Below are positions 23,319 to 35,479 of a DNA stretch of 64,000 nucleotides, one piece after another. Below the pieces are notes generated by a model. That model did not search any database and was not told where the DNA came from. It was given only the letters and a program-made list of their open reading frames with translations. This DNA is from Isoetes taiwanensis. Taxonomy: Eukaryota; Streptophyta; Lycopodiopsida; Isoetales; Isoetaceae. The stretch lies in NCBI GenBank assembly GCA_021234155.1, contig JAJEKV010000059.1, positions 5,295,719 through 5,359,718 on the forward strand, written 5' to 3'. Each line of letters begins with the position of its first letter. Within the stretch, counting starts at the first letter, position 1. The position numbers were made by a program, and so were the translations under genes.

Positions 23319-25660
23319 ATCATAATTCTGCAGTTTATAGGCTACGTAGGAATTATTCATGATTTGTGTGTGTCCACTCTTTATCAGATAGTCATTACCC
23401 TGGATTGATTCCAGAAAGAAGAGATGGACAAAACCCGTTATAAATACATCTGCTAATTTTTTACGAGCTCTATCTCTCCTCCATTGTACTAGTATGCAGA
23501 TACATTGAGAAGATGAAATGTGTAACAGATTGTGTTGGTTATGCAGGATTGTGCGGGTTAACTTTTTATGTTTAACATAATATAACGAATGGTCTGAAAG
23601 TACACTTATAGGCATATTCAAATATTTGAATTTTGATCAGATATAATTGTTTAACATGGATTGTTACAAAATGGATAATCATCTTTGAGTTTTGTCACAC
23701 GGTTCTCATGTCGCTGAGAAGAGGCTTTTACCAGACGAAATTGCCTGTTCAAGCACATTATCGATACCTTATGCATTGATCACAAGGGAGATTATCCTCA
23801 AGGTCCATGCCTCCATTGTCCAGATCATGTAATTGACTATAAACTAACAACTTTTTCATTTGTTATTATTAACCACTTTTCAATTGTCATATTTATCCAC
23901 TTGGGGAACACAACCTCTCTTAGTGGCACTTCCAATCCAAGATCTTATACTTGTTTCATTCTCTTTCATGATTAAAAGCATCTCCTTTGTTTCCTCTATC
24001 ATCTCTCGAGGGAGTTGATATATTTGGACTTCCATCACTTTTGCCTCTTTCCTGTCCTCTATCAGGCTTCCTCCCCAAGGGAATTGCGTGGGAGATGTAG
24101 AGCCCTTCCAATCTTGAACTTTCATCAATCTCGCTTACACCTTCAATCTAGCATCAATCTCGTTTTGCCAAATTCTCATCAATGTGAAAAACATGAGTGC
24201 AATCTCTCTTGATCTCCTCTTCTACTCTCTACTCAAGCCCTTTAACATGACATGACATGCCTTTTTAACTGTAATTGAAAGTTGACGTAGACTTTCCTTT
24301 TTGGAAATATAAATTGAAGACAACTTATTAAGACAAACTTAGCACACAAGCCCAGAATGTGCTACAATGATAGAAGCAACAACATTTGAGAACTGGCCTA
24401 AGTTAATGCATTGAGCCTTAGACTGAGTTAATGTCATAATCGGTAGTTGAATCGACTCCAACTGCCAATTATGATGTTATGTCACTTGTTGTGTATATCA
24501 TTGTTTGTTATATACTTGTCAAGAAAGGTATTCTTTATCATGTCGCTCTGACCTGCAATGCTCTCTTGGTACTATATTTATCTTTGTTCCTTTGTAGATA
24601 GCACAACCACCTAGATCCCAACCCCCAACATAAAGCGAGAAGCACCCTTACCCCAAGTCCGCTATATCTTGAAGTTTCACGAATATTTGCTCCATTTTTG
24701 CCATTTTTAGCGGGCTTGTCTAATCCCCAACAACGATTTTTCAAATTCTAGCCTATCCACGTGCATGTCCACATCAGCTAAATTTATTGCAGGCCGTTGG
24801 ATTTTTTGATTTTTGCATTGACAAAATTCAAAAATCTATGGAAATTACCTCATCCCAGAGTACCAAGTAAGGCTGCTGTATAAGTTGTTGCAACTCCAAG
24901 GCAAAAATGCATTAGAATGCCATTAGAAGCTTAGGTTACCTCGTTATTAGTCTTGCCCCTTGTTTGTAGTTGCAAATTGATTTCTCTGAGAAGGATTATT
25001 TTTGAACTACTGAATGCCTAGCAGAAATGCCCCATCGATTTGGATGAGGTAATTTTTTGTCCTTTTCCATCTTGGATTTTAGTGATTGGGTTCTCTGTTG
25101 GTTTGTTCAGTGGGTGAGTCATCAGAACCACCATGGGAGCATTTGTAGAGTAGATTCGATATGGTTACTGAAACCTAGTATAAGTAGCAACAATCATTGA
25201 GTGAATGATGGAAAGTAGCACTCTTTGCAATTATTAAGGTAACTTCGACATCGCTGATATCTCTAGGTTGTTCGTCATGATTGCAGGAAGAATATCTTTG
25301 GTATTTATCTACAAGGTGAAGGTCCTCTGTTCGGCATCAATTTTGGAATCCTTTGATCTGTTGTTTAACATCATTACATTATTTTCTTAAAAATATATGT
25401 ATACATTTTAGGCTAAGCTTCATGAGGTTGCGCTGAAGGAAAGAGATGTGTTTCAGTAAAGCTAAACATGATGTGCTATGTCAAGATATGGGTAAGATTC
25501 CTGCAAATGCAAAGCAAGATAAATCCAAGTCATCTACTCATATTAGGCTGGAATATTTTGGCAGTTAGGACTTAAGCAGAAGACTTGGAAGGCTTGAAAG
25601 AGGAAGAAATCAAAGATTTGATGCTCACAATAGATTGTGATGAAAATGACATTATAGATT
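23319..25660. other. No recognised gene
   Basis: Only short frames occur. Some exon-like pieces may belong to further degraded parts of the Ulp1-like gene, but none carries a motif I recognise. Confidence 0.35.
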
Positions 25661-25661
25661 A

Positions 25662-25700
25662 CTAGAAAAATGCCCAACATTGCTGGCTTTTCGTTGGGCA
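25662..25700 (-). mobile_element. Helitron 3' terminus, reverse orientation
   Basis: On the minus strand a hairpin with stems TGCCCAAC and GTTGGGCA (14-base loop) is followed by TTTTTCTAG and then T. The terminal pattern matches the family, but the loop is longer than in the other copies. The 5' end to the right was not identified. Confidence 0.6.
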
Positions 25701-25777
25701 TAAAATGGTTAGAGTGGTGTTAAAAGTGGCTTCAAAATGATTATGTGGAGGTAAAGGTTCTTGAATTTCTTGAATTG

Positions 25778-25950
25778 TTTTTTGGGTTGCCCCTAGGGGG
25801 GCAAGCCCTTGTTGATGTGGGTTTATGGCATATTCTTGGTTTATGCCAGTACATGCCCGAAATATGCCAATGACTGCTAAAAACTTGCGATAGGGTGTAA
25901 ACTGGCGGTGGCCGCTGTTCTGCGCAGCCATTTTGAAAACTGGCTAACCG
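25778..25950 (+). repeat. Family A dispersed repeat, copy 1
   Basis: It starts TTTTTTGGGTTGCCCCTAGG, contains a palindrome GGCATATT..AATATGCC, then a CTGGCGGTGGCCGCTG core, and ends ACTGGCTAACCG. Four further copies at 29233, 49137, 54861 and 58316 share this layout in the same orientation. Confidence 0.85.
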
Positions 25951-25972
25951 TTTTTTCCTTGCTATTTCTTCT

Positions 25973-26388
25973 GGAGCTCCAGCGATGGCAACAGATGTAT
26001 CATCAAAACGATTACCACGGGCAAAATACATAAAGCTTTTTACCATCCGGCCGGTTTTACTCCAGATTTTTAAATGCAATTTTTGTAGATTCGATGGATC
26101 CGAACCTAGAAACGAGGGGGGTCGGATTTCGATTGCTCGATCCCTCCCCTGCATTATATCTGCATGTGCATCAAGCTATGGAGCTCCAGTGATGGCAATA
26201 GATCTAGCATCAAAACGATTAGCACGGGCAAAATGCATAAAGCGTCTTACCATCCAGCCGATTTTACTCCAGATTTCTTAAATGCAGTTTTTGTAGATTC
26301 CATGGATCTGGAACCGAAACAGAGGAGGTTGGATTTCGATTGCTCTGATCCCTCCCCTGTTTTATCTGCATGTGCACCAAGCTATGGA
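25973..26388. repeat. 207-bp tandem duplication
   Basis: GGAGCTCCAGCGATGGCAA at 25973 recurs as GGAGCTCCAGTGATGGCAA at 26180, and the following 200 bases match at roughly 85-90 percent. Shared phrases include TCAAAACGATTA and TTTTACTCCAGATTT. The repeat is open on one strand, but no protein family is recognised. Confidence 0.8.
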
Positions 26389-26389
26389 G

Positions 26390-27779
26390 TTTGTCTGCAA
26401 GTTTTTGGATCTTGTTGTTAGTAAAACAACCATTCCGGTGGTGTCCATCTTCAGTTTACTCCATCTCAAGCGTACTCCATTGTTTCTATTAAAGGTTGGT
26501 TGCCATTGATCTATCCATTTATTCGCCAACTCTTTATTTCTTTTATCAACTCGCTATGCATCGTTGCAATGGTGCAAACTAGGTGTGCCAACAGATATGC
26601 CAAGCTGATATTACAGCAGTGTCAACTTCTTCGTGGTACTTCTCAGTGTAAGTTTTTCATATAGCCCATGTTGCGTAACTTTTTCATTAAGCAATGCATA
26701 AGCTCTTACATAGATCCAAGTGATGCTTTTGTTTAGATCTCCTATGTCCGCTTCAGAGCTATTTAGATATTCATATGCTGGGTCTGTGTCTGCATCCCAA
26801 ATCCATCTAAACTCAATTACTTTTTCCTTTAGGTCTGTAGTATTTCCAGTAATATTTAGGTCTGTAGTATTTCCAGTAATATTTATGCTCCAAGTAGCAG
26901 ACTGTTGTTGGCTATCTGGGTTCTGCTTTTGCGTAATTCAAAGGGCCCTTTGCCAGATAGCTTTGGCCATTTCACAATTCCAAAAACTGTGGAATTGGGT
27001 CAGTGGCTTTTAATCTTCACGCTTGAAGTTTTCCTTTTTCCTTCCTTGCCTTCCTATTTTTCACTTTCAAAGCAGTCTCTTGCTGTTGAAATCTAACCTG
27101 GTACCAAATTTTATAAAATTGCTCTGATGAAGGCTCTACAACGCATGAAACGAAGTTCTGACATAGAAGAAAAAGTACATATCATCCTTCTGTTTCCTTT
27201 TCTACCATGACAGCTTGACATTTGATGCTGCTCATAGTTTGCCGCAATGTTTTCTAATGACGTGTCATGATGATTCAGTTTTATTCATGTCCTGTCCGTA
27301 AGAAATGAGACAGTGAAAACGGATTAAAAAATAATCATTATGTTTTATCGATCCTTTGGACAAGCAGGTTGCTTTTACGTGCCGCAGGATACAGCATTCA
27401 ACATCTGTCTTAGATAGTTTTGCTGAGTAGCTATAGAAACATAGTGCTGCTCTAAAACATTTCTTTATGGGGTCAAGATAGGCAAGTAATTGTGATTGTG
27501 TAGATAACCACCCTATTGGCTTATATGCCGATCATTTTTTCAAAGAAATAGAGTCTGGTTGTTTTCCAGCTTATTTGTGCTGGTTAATTTGTTCTAGGAA
27601 TGGATAATCAAGACTTTCTGATGGTATTCAATGCCAACAATATGTATTGTGTTATGCCGTCAAATGTGCTGGCTCAATGAAATTAGAAGGCGATTGTTTA
27701 ATTTAGAAAGCTCATGTGAAGGTGCATATTGGTGTTTCATGCTATATTTTATTCAAGTTGTTTTACTGCTTGACAAGCT
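26390..27779. other. No recognised gene; small 27-bp direct repeat
   Basis: AGGTCTGTAGTATTTCCAGT occurs twice in tandem at 26832-26885. Otherwise the sequence is AT-rich without recognised coding signal. Confidence 0.4.
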
Positions 27780-28250
27780 GACATAAAAAAATTGGTGGCT
27801 AGGAAACTGAAGTTGGTGAAATCAAGCGAAGGGCACATAACTGATACAATTTTTGATGTGAGGAGGAAATTAAAGCTTATTTTACACTCCTTGTTGAAAG
27901 GAACCTTTCTAGACGAAAAACCAGTTCCAGACCAATTCAAACACTCATGTGGGTCTCAAGGACGAAGCAGAGGGGCCACAACTAAATCAAGAAGTGAACA
28001 GTCAATTTTCTCTTGCAGTCCTTAATTCTCAATTACCGTGCGTAATGTTAAAGTTGTCTTCAAATATCGGAAAGCAAATAATTGGGTCAATGAGCAAACA
28101 GACACCCAAGACTCCGTTAGATTAGACAACGAGGCAGACATATTATGCACAAGTAATATGGACAGGCATGTTACTAAAGCAGTAGGTGTTTGGCTTAGTG
28201 AAAGCATGAAAAGCTTGAAGCATATCAGAGTGGCTTTATTTGAGAAATAA
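27780..28250 (+). pseudogene. Unidentified coding remnant
   Basis: One frame stays open across 470 bases except for a stop at about 28023. It reads VARKLKLVKSSEGHITDTIF, later LLKGTFLDEKPVPDQF, and after the stop NVKVVFKYRKANNWVNEQTD and ending HIRVALFEK. The composition (mixed hydrophobic and charged residues) looks like real protein. No motif lets me name it, and no neighbouring exon was found. It may be a gene fragment carried by a mobile element. Confidence 0.35.
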
Positions 28251-28259
28251 CATCGCGAA

Positions 28260-29203
28260 AAGAAAGTTTGATGCAGTTGGTAGATCATGACTTAAAGACG
28301 AAATCAGTTTGTTATGCATGCATCCTTTGCTTGGATTTTTATACAATTATGGAACAAGAAAGGGAACATTTTCCTCTTTGTGTAAGCTTTTGTATCTTAA
28401 TTCATATGAAAGCGTCGAGGGCATTATGCCTGAAGAGCTTGTTTGATTGAAGTGTGAAAGAATTGGCTTAAATAGCACCACTGCAAGAAATGAACTAGGA
28501 ACCTAAGCTCGGCATTGTCAATACATTCTAAGTTTTAAAATTTGTTTCAAGATCATAACGGTTTCAGAATGAAGTTTAGCCAATCAAATATAACTATCTT
28601 TCTATAAATGACCCCAATTTTAGAAATTATACTTTCTGTATATTTTAGTGAAAACGACGATTTTGTTTGGTTTTTTACATCATGTTTCTATTTTGGATTA
28701 TTTGGGATGCTTTTTTTTGTGGTGGTGCTTCAACTCCAGAGGCATGAGTCTAAATGAGTGAAGACAATGGCGGGTAACAACACAATCAGTGCCAACAACA
28801 TAACGACAACCACCAGGACCATTCTCATGGGAGATTTCAGCATTAATGCCCTACGACAAAACAACACCATCTCGACCCTCCATGCCGCCACGCCCGTCCT
28901 TCCATGTTATTCCTCGACCACAGGCATCGAACACTGCTACTGGAGCGACTACCGACGGGCAAACATAGCATTCACTTGAAGAAGTCCACAATGTCTAAGA
29001 ACTGCCCAGTGGGCTTAGCCTAATTAATATAAAGTTATCAATACTTTCTCTTTCCTTGCACAGCTTCTTAAATAACACTAAAAACTTTTAGGCTAAGAAA
29101 ACCAAAGCTTGTGTTCATATCATTCATAAGCCTCCACATTGAAAAAAAAAAAAACCAAAAACCAGCGACAAAAAGAAAAATACGAAAACACACTCTCGGG
29201 TCA
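28260..29203. other. No firm gene
   Basis: An ATG-initiated frame at 28767-28979 (MAGNNTISANNITTTTRTIL, Thr/Asn-rich, 70 residues) is open but unrecognised and unsupported by neighbours. A poly-A tract at 29142-29154 may be a retroelement tail. Confidence 0.3.
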
Positions 29204-29232
29204 CTGGAGGGCAACCCCTCGTGCACAGCACC

Positions 29233-29403
29233 TTTTTTTGGGTTGCCCCTAAGGGGGCAAACCCTCGTTTATGTGGATTTATGGCATATTCTAAGTATAT
29301 GTCAATATATACCTGGAATATGCCAATGACTGCTAAAAACCCAATATTGGGGGTAAATGCCAGGTCATTTCTGTTGGTGGATAGGCCCTCTCGAAACCGG
29401 TTA
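29233..29403 (+). repeat. Family A dispersed repeat, copy 2, cut by a MITE
   Basis: The copy reads TTTTTTTGGGTTGCCCCTAA and keeps the GGCATATT..AATATGCC palindrome. Its last bases (GAAACCGGTTA) are separated from TAACTGG at 29791 by a 387-bp insertion. Just upstream (29205-29232) is GGAGGGCAACCCCTCGTGCA, a phrase also found at 55306, which may be part of a longer family member. Confidence 0.8.
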
Positions 29404-29790
29404 GGGGGGGTGTACCAATAGTGGACCACCTAAGAATAGTGGACAAAGAAACATTGAAATTAAAATGTTTTTTTTTTTTTTTGCAATTAAAATGCATGGC
29501 TAAAAAGCCCTTGGTATGAGGCATTCCATAAACTTTTCTTGAAAAACATTGAGTACATATACCCCACGAAATCTCCACATGAAATGGGTCTATCTAAAAA
29601 TAGTATGGATCATTCAAATACCCTAATGTGGATCAAGATTGGATGATCAAGATTGAACCCATTTTTTTACCCACTTTATTCAATGGTTGAGATTAACATA
29701 AAAAATTAATGTTGAGCCACTATTGGCAAAATTGATCCATTTTACCATGATCCACTATTGGACCATGGTCCACTATTGGTGACCCTCCCC
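29404..29790. mobile_element. MITE with TA target duplication (Stowaway/mariner-like)
   Basis: The left end is GGGGGGGTGTACCAATAGTG and the right end, reversed, is GGGGAGGGTCACCAATAGTG. They form imperfect terminal inverted repeats of about 25 bases. The element is flanked by TA on both sides (29402-29403, 29791-29792). Removing it and one TA rejoins the family A repeat as CCGGTTAACTGG. It has no coding capacity. Confidence 0.75.
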
Positions 29791-29792
29791 TA

Positions 29793-30840
29793 ACTGGTGT
29801 TCAAATCTGTAGCTCCAAAACGCTTACGGCTTGTAAATCGCCTGAAGATCTCTTCAAAGTAAATGTATAGCTTGTCTTAGCCGTTATAGGTCCTAAGATC
29901 CACCTTCCTCCCAATCGAACTCCATCCATCCATATACACTTTCACATAGAATGATCCGCCTCGAAAGCATTTACTTTGAACCGGGCGATGGCGTTATTCT
30001 GCAGATGTGTATGAGCAAACAAGAGTCCGCTTAGGAAATTTTGCATTGGGCAAGGACAAGGGCAAGGATGGTTTTCCAAAGACGATGGTGGAATAGGTCA
30101 CGATCTCCCTAGCGGAGAAGCAATCTAGCGAAAGAAAACTTCCATACGGCTCTAAACTAGACTCTCTTCGGGCTTTCATTTGCCCACGGTCATTTCTTCT
30201 CGTGATTAAGTTTGCCCCTTTGTTGCATTTCTTTCCTTACGCTTCGTCTTAGCCGGGCCATACTGGCTTCTACAAAAGAAGAACAAAATGATCTTCCCGA
30301 ACCGAGGTCAGGTTTTGATTCTAAACAAATTGCATTCGCAACATGGACCAAGGGTGGGAACTCATCATCGGGCAAGGAATCACTTGCAACAAGTTGGTAG
30401 TTTCAAATGCTTTAGTTATTTTGTCTAATATACTCATTACCTATTTGCTTGAATTGGGTTTTTCCTTGCCCCGATGATGCCAGTTCCTCTTTTCTAACAT
30501 TATCTTACGCCATTTTACATGACACTTTTGAGGAAGGGCGCCTAGGTACCCAAGGAATGCAAGGTAAATGGCATTTTTGAAACTTGAAGAGGACTTAACC
30601 TGCAGTTCGCCTTTAAATTTGGCCCTCACAAGTCAAGTAAAAATGCCATTGTAAGCAAAGGGAAACTCTTGAAAAGAATGTGTGCAACATAGTATCTCAT
30701 CCATGGGATATGAAAATGTAACGGCATGTCACCTTTTTGATTATTCCAGAAACATCTTCTCTCTTCGGCATTTGCAAATATATTTGAAGCTAGCACATAT
30801 GCAGATGAGCAATGAGCATCAAGCGAACTACTTCATGGAA
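29793..30840. other. No recognised gene
   Basis: Short frames only; nothing identified. Confidence 0.35.
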
Positions 30841-32250
30841 GCATCGTCGCCTATCTCCATATCTCGGTGCATCCCGCAAGAATTGAGCAATGATGTCCAT
30901 GAAACAATAGTAGCTTGATTAATACCATTAAGTAAATTTTCAGATTCTTCGGGCATCCCGCGACGCCCGGTAAGGTCAGCCATGCGGCTATAATGGTGAG
31001 CATCCGGTACAATGCCATGTATTTCCCTCATGTATTTGAAATATCGGCGACCTTCATCTACAAGACAAGACGGCAGTCGCGGCAACAAGGATACTTGTGA
31101 AGGTTGTCTCATCTGGTCTAATCCCTTTGCTTTGCATGCTCTCCAAATATCGCCTAGCCAGCCAAAAGTTGCCACCGTGAGCATATCCAAATTGATCATT
31201 GCATTCCATGAGAGGCAAAGATTCAAAAATAAGGCGTGCTTCTTCCAAGCTTCCACATTTAGCATACATATCGACAAGAGTACTACCAACAAAAATATTA
31301 TTTTGGAGTTGACATTCTATAATTTGACCATGTATCACCCCTCGCCATATTCTATTGCATTCAAGCCGCTTGCATGCCTTGTAACACTTGAAAATGTAAT
31401 CGCATCTAAATTTACGCTTTCTTGTTGCATTTTCTCATAGAACCCCAAGGCATGAAGACCGAGAATCATCTTTGGGAAAACCCAACAATCATTGTGTTCC
31501 ATGACACCGGATCTTTTTTTCTCAGATATTATCAAATACTTCACGTGCTTCATCCAAAGATGCCACATTTAGCATACATATCAATGAGTGCATTCCCACC
31601 ACAAGATCCGACTCATATCTTCCTTTTGCAACGTGCTCATGGATGAGATGCATACGATCTATAGCTCCTATAATGCCGCATGCCTTCAAGGCACTTGAGC
31701 GAATAATTTTATTCGGGTTTTATGCCCTCTTCTTGCATTTTCTCAAAAAGCTTCAAAGCCGCAGTGCCTTCACTATGCCGACAAAGATCCTCGCGATCAT
31801 TGCACCCCATGAGAATATATCTTTATTTGACAGATCACAAATATTTCACGTGCCATCTCCAAATCCCCACATTTCCCATACATATCAATGAGGGTATTCA
31901 CAAGGATGATATCTAATTCAAGGCCACTTTTGATGATTTCCTCGTGAATAAGTCCTCCCCTAGTAAGATCGATACCACCTTGACAAGCTTTTAAGGACAA
32001 AGAATATAAACATACCTATTGCTTGTTATTCGAATCTTTGATTCTCATTGCACAACTTAAGAGCGGCCTCTCCTTTTCCATGTTTAGCATTGGCAGCTAT
32101 AATTGCAGCCCATGTATGAACAGTTGGTTTCACCGGTTTTATGAAATACATCATTTACATGATCCGGACATCCAAAGGATGCAAACAGACGATAAGATGG
32201 GAGCCCGTAAAGGCTTCTTTCTCAAGTCCACTTGCAAACTATGAGGGAAT
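30840..32250 (-). pseudogene. PLS-class pentatricopeptide repeat (PPR) pseudogene
   Basis: Reading the minus strand from about 32000 down, PPR blocks appear in order but in different frames. LIHEEIIKSGLELDIILVNT and LIDMYGKCGDLEMAREIF are followed by MIHGQIIECQLQNNIFVGST and LVDMYAKCGSLEEARLIFES, then SKGIRPDETTFTSIL. The end of the array reads RRYFKYMREIHGIVPDAHHY, RRGMPEESENLL and SWTSLLNSCGMHRDMEIGD. That last part is the E-domain-like segment that precedes E+/DYW domains. Sequence beyond it is lost: the frame stops just after GDDASMK. At least four frameshifts are needed. Such proteins act in organelle RNA editing; this copy is dead. Confidence 0.8.
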
Positions 32251-32689
32251 GGATTTTCCTAACATGTTTATCATGATTGCAAGCTTTCAAGAGAGAATAA
32301 GCAATATATGAAGATAAATGCCATCCCAAAACTACTATGGACTCTATTGTCTCTTCAAAGTATCTCTTCACATAATTTATCCGATTCCTCGAAACCGAGT
32401 GACATTGTCAAAGCCCTCCGGGACCATATGTGCCTGTAGAGAGGCATTTGAGCAAGTTTTACCAATTGTTCTCGATAAACCGCATCCGGAAATAGAATTC
32501 TTAATGCAGTGCTCGGTATTGATTAAGGCAAAGATGGAGAACTCTACTGAAATGCAAGTGCATAGCCGTAAGTTCCAAACCGTCATTTTGGCATTCTAAA
32601 GGTTAAAAGTAACTCCAACATTTCTATTTGTATGTTGAAAATGATCCAAAGACTATAAATACAGAATGTTATCTGCAAGATCAGCTATT

Positions 32690-32783
32690 TTTGAAAACCC
32701 ACTGGCTACTATCGGGTGGGAGACGTGGGTGGGTGCAAGTCCCACCAACCATGCCTTCAATAAAAAAAAAAAAAAAAAAAAAA
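32690..32783 (+). repeat. Retroelement 3' end with poly-A tail
   Basis: A GC-richer phrase (GGTGGGAGACGTGGGTGGGT, then GTCCCACCAACC) is followed by CAATAAAA and a 23-base A run. AAGATCAGCTATTTTTG flanks both sides (about 32675 and 32783), which looks like a target-site duplication of about 16 bases. That fits a short SINE-type insertion. Confidence 0.55.
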
Positions 32784-33375
32784 GATCAGCTATTTTTGCT
32801 TTCTGAACCACCAATAAGAAAGCAAACCAGGTTTATGTGTAACTAAGTACTCCACAATCATCTTCATACGAAACTGAATGAAGCTCTATTATGTTTCTGC
32901 AAAGCAACTGAGAGAAACTCCTTTAATTTGCAGATTAACCAGACCTTGTTTGTAGACCATTGAAATCAACTATTCGACGTAGATGAGATGAAGCCTTAGG
33001 TTCGAAAGACGAGTAAGTTATGCACTATCATGCTAATGAAAATGACAAAGAAACGTTGCATTTTTAAGCTTTACATTCTTTAGGTTGTAGCTACGTCAAG
33101 TGTTAATGGGTCAAGTGTTGATGGGTCATGTGTGATCATGGAATCACAGAATAAGGGTCAGAATATGCCAAGTCAAGGTTTGAGGGCCCTCTTATAGCAC
33201 AACGCTCTCCATGTGCCAAAAAATACCAATATGGGAGCCCTGAGCCTAAATGTGGTGACAGATTAAAAGAGAGTAAAGAGATATGCACAAAGCAATAGAG
33301 GTGACATAACCTGTGACGTTCCCCGAAAATGTACGCCACAAATACATATATTTCTAGACCTCGTCACCGTACAAG

Positions 33376-35470
33376 CTTCAGCACCTGGATTTGAGCTATA
33401 ACCATGATTTGTTAGGTGCGTTTCCAGAATCCATATCAGGGTAAATTTTAAGGGTCCTAAATGTTTTTCTATTCAAATTAAAGTTGGCTAAACCTATTAA
33501 AAATAAAAGTTCATAGATTTTAATCAGGCGAAATTTGATAAAATAAAACCCTTAAGTTATCTTTCCACTTGGCTAAAATGGAAAATTTATATGATATGAA
33601 ATTTTTATACTGGCGAAAATTTCTTGGTTGGTGGCTAAAAGTGCAACTATTTAACTTCAAATTTTGAGCACTCATTACCACATGAATGACAACTGATTCA
33701 ATATGCTTCCATTACAAAACAATAACAAAGATTCAAAGTACAATTCATAAGGAGCAAACAACATCATTTCAGGCAACACATGCATCCCAATCGCTAACTT
33801 GGTGCATAGGCCAATTTGTCTCCGTAGACGATAAAAACTCTATTCTATTCTACTCTAAGGTCAACAATTGCAAGAATAAAACACTATTAGTTGGAGCTTA
33901 AAATGCTCACTACGTAACATTCTTCATAAACTTTGACCTGAACAACTTATAGATTCACATTCAATATGCATCAAAGCATGATTGATATAGCTAATGATGA
34001 TTCCTAAATTACCTGAATAGATTCAACATGGCTATTTGAATTGATCAGGGTGCGCTTAATCAGCTTCAAAGAAGGCGATTTAGAATACCACGATGCAGTC
34101 AATCCTGGCTAAACTTTAGATGTGCAAAATTTTCACCCTTTTGGAATGGCTAAATTATTTTTTTCCTTAAAAAATAATCTTTATTAACTTTAGCCACAAA
34201 ATTTGACTAAAGTTCTAAAAAGTAGCCATTTGACGAATTTTAGCCACTCTTTAATACCCTGATCCATATGCCATCTTAGAAATCTGAACTACCTTTCCTT
34301 GGCATATAATGACATAGCTGGAATTATACCTCATTGTTTGGGAAGTATGACCAAGCTGAAACACCTTGATTTTTCCAAATAGAATCTGAATGGAAAACTT
34401 CCGAACAAATTAGGAAATCTCAATCGAACCGGGTTTATCTAGACTTGAGCCGCTTAATAATATTGGTGGTAAAATGCCCATTCAGCTCTGCTAGATCGAC
34501 ACAATTGGAGTATCTAAATCTAGGCCAAAACAGGTCATTTAACCGGGTGTCATTCCGAGTGTCTACACGGGGTCTTTTCGGGTTGACAGAGCTTCATCTT
34601 GAGAATCACAACTTGAATGGAAAATACCAAGTAGCCACGGGTAGTGACTAATCTACATAGCTTACAGTTTGAGGGAAACATTTTTGTTGGTGCCATTCCC
34701 CCTGCTCTTGGTAATTTAAAATACCTTCAATACCTTGACCTTGGAGGTGCTCTTTCAGGTCCAATTCCACAAACCCTTGGTAACTTTTATAACCTCCGCA
34801 GCCTCAGCTTGAGCGGTTCAGGATTATCTGGAAAAATCCCAGCAAGCTTCAACAAGCTTCGCAATCTTGAAACTTTTGAGATTATTGGTTGAAATAACCT
34901 AATAGGTAGTCTACCTGATCTTAGCAACTTAACAAAGCTGCAAAAACGTCAAATATTTGGAACCCAAATTGGCGGCAAGCTTCGAGTTTATTGGAGCATT
35001 GAATCGGGTTAACATATTTGGAAATTGAAGATAACATGTTCACAGGTGCAATCCCAAGATCCATTGGCAGTCTTAACAAACTCAATTGGTTCTCTATTTT
35101 GGATAACATGTTTAGTGGCAGTATACCTCCAGAATTGGGGAGCCTTAGCAATGTCACCTATATGCGCCTCGATGGGAATAAGTTGTCGGGATGTATACCG
35201 CAGAGTGGGAAACCTTCAAAAGTTGGACATACTTAATCTTGATCCAATAAATTATCCGCACTATTCCAAGCCACCTAGGGTTTATGTCAAATCTGCCACT
35301 TTATTACTTTCTAACAATTCTTTAGTTGGCGATTCCAAAGATCATTCGGCAATTTGACTGGCTAGCTAGCTTGTATATATCATCAAACAAGCTTAGCGGC
35401 ACTATACCAACATTAGCTAGCACCTTGGATTATCTAGATCTGCATGCAGAACCAACTCATTGGAAATGTG
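33376..35470 (+). pseudogene. LRR receptor-like (RLK/RLP type) pseudogene
   Basis: Plant extracellular LRR units (L..L.L..N.L.G.IP..LG.L) run through the region. LQHLDLSYNHDLLGAFPES is cut by an 825-bp insertion, then come NLNYLSLAYNDIAGIIPHCL, FVGAIPPALGNLKYLQYLDL, GPIPQTLGNFYNLRSLSLSG, MFTGAIPRSIGSLNKLNWFS and SGSIPPELGSLSNVTYMRLD. In-frame stops (34381, 34890) and several frameshifts break the frame, and decay increases after 35200 (NKLSGTIPTLA near 35390). No transmembrane or kinase segment was found, so only part of the ectodomain is left. Such genes usually encode surface receptors for development or immunity. Confidence 0.85.
33437..34261. mobile_element. Non-autonomous hAT element in the LRR gene
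   Basis: The element starts CAGGGTAAATTTTAAGGGTC and ends TTTAATACCCTG, so CAGGGTA/TACCCTG are perfect 7-bp terminal inverted repeats. It is flanked by the 8-bp direct repeat ATCCATAT (33429-33436 and 34262-34269), the hAT duplication length. Removing the element with one repeat joins the LRR frame exactly (..GAFPES-I-CHLRNLNYL..). It is 825 bp, AT-rich and non-coding, with inner GGCTAAA/TTTAGCC words near both ends. Confidence 0.9.
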
Positions 35471-35479
35471 CCCGCATGG

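Noticed and set aside
27100-27130. Helitron 5' end on the minus strand (ATTTTATAAAATTG) pairing with 25662
   Set aside because: Only the TTTATAAAAT core matches; the conserved internal block (CCTAGAT..GGTT) is absent.
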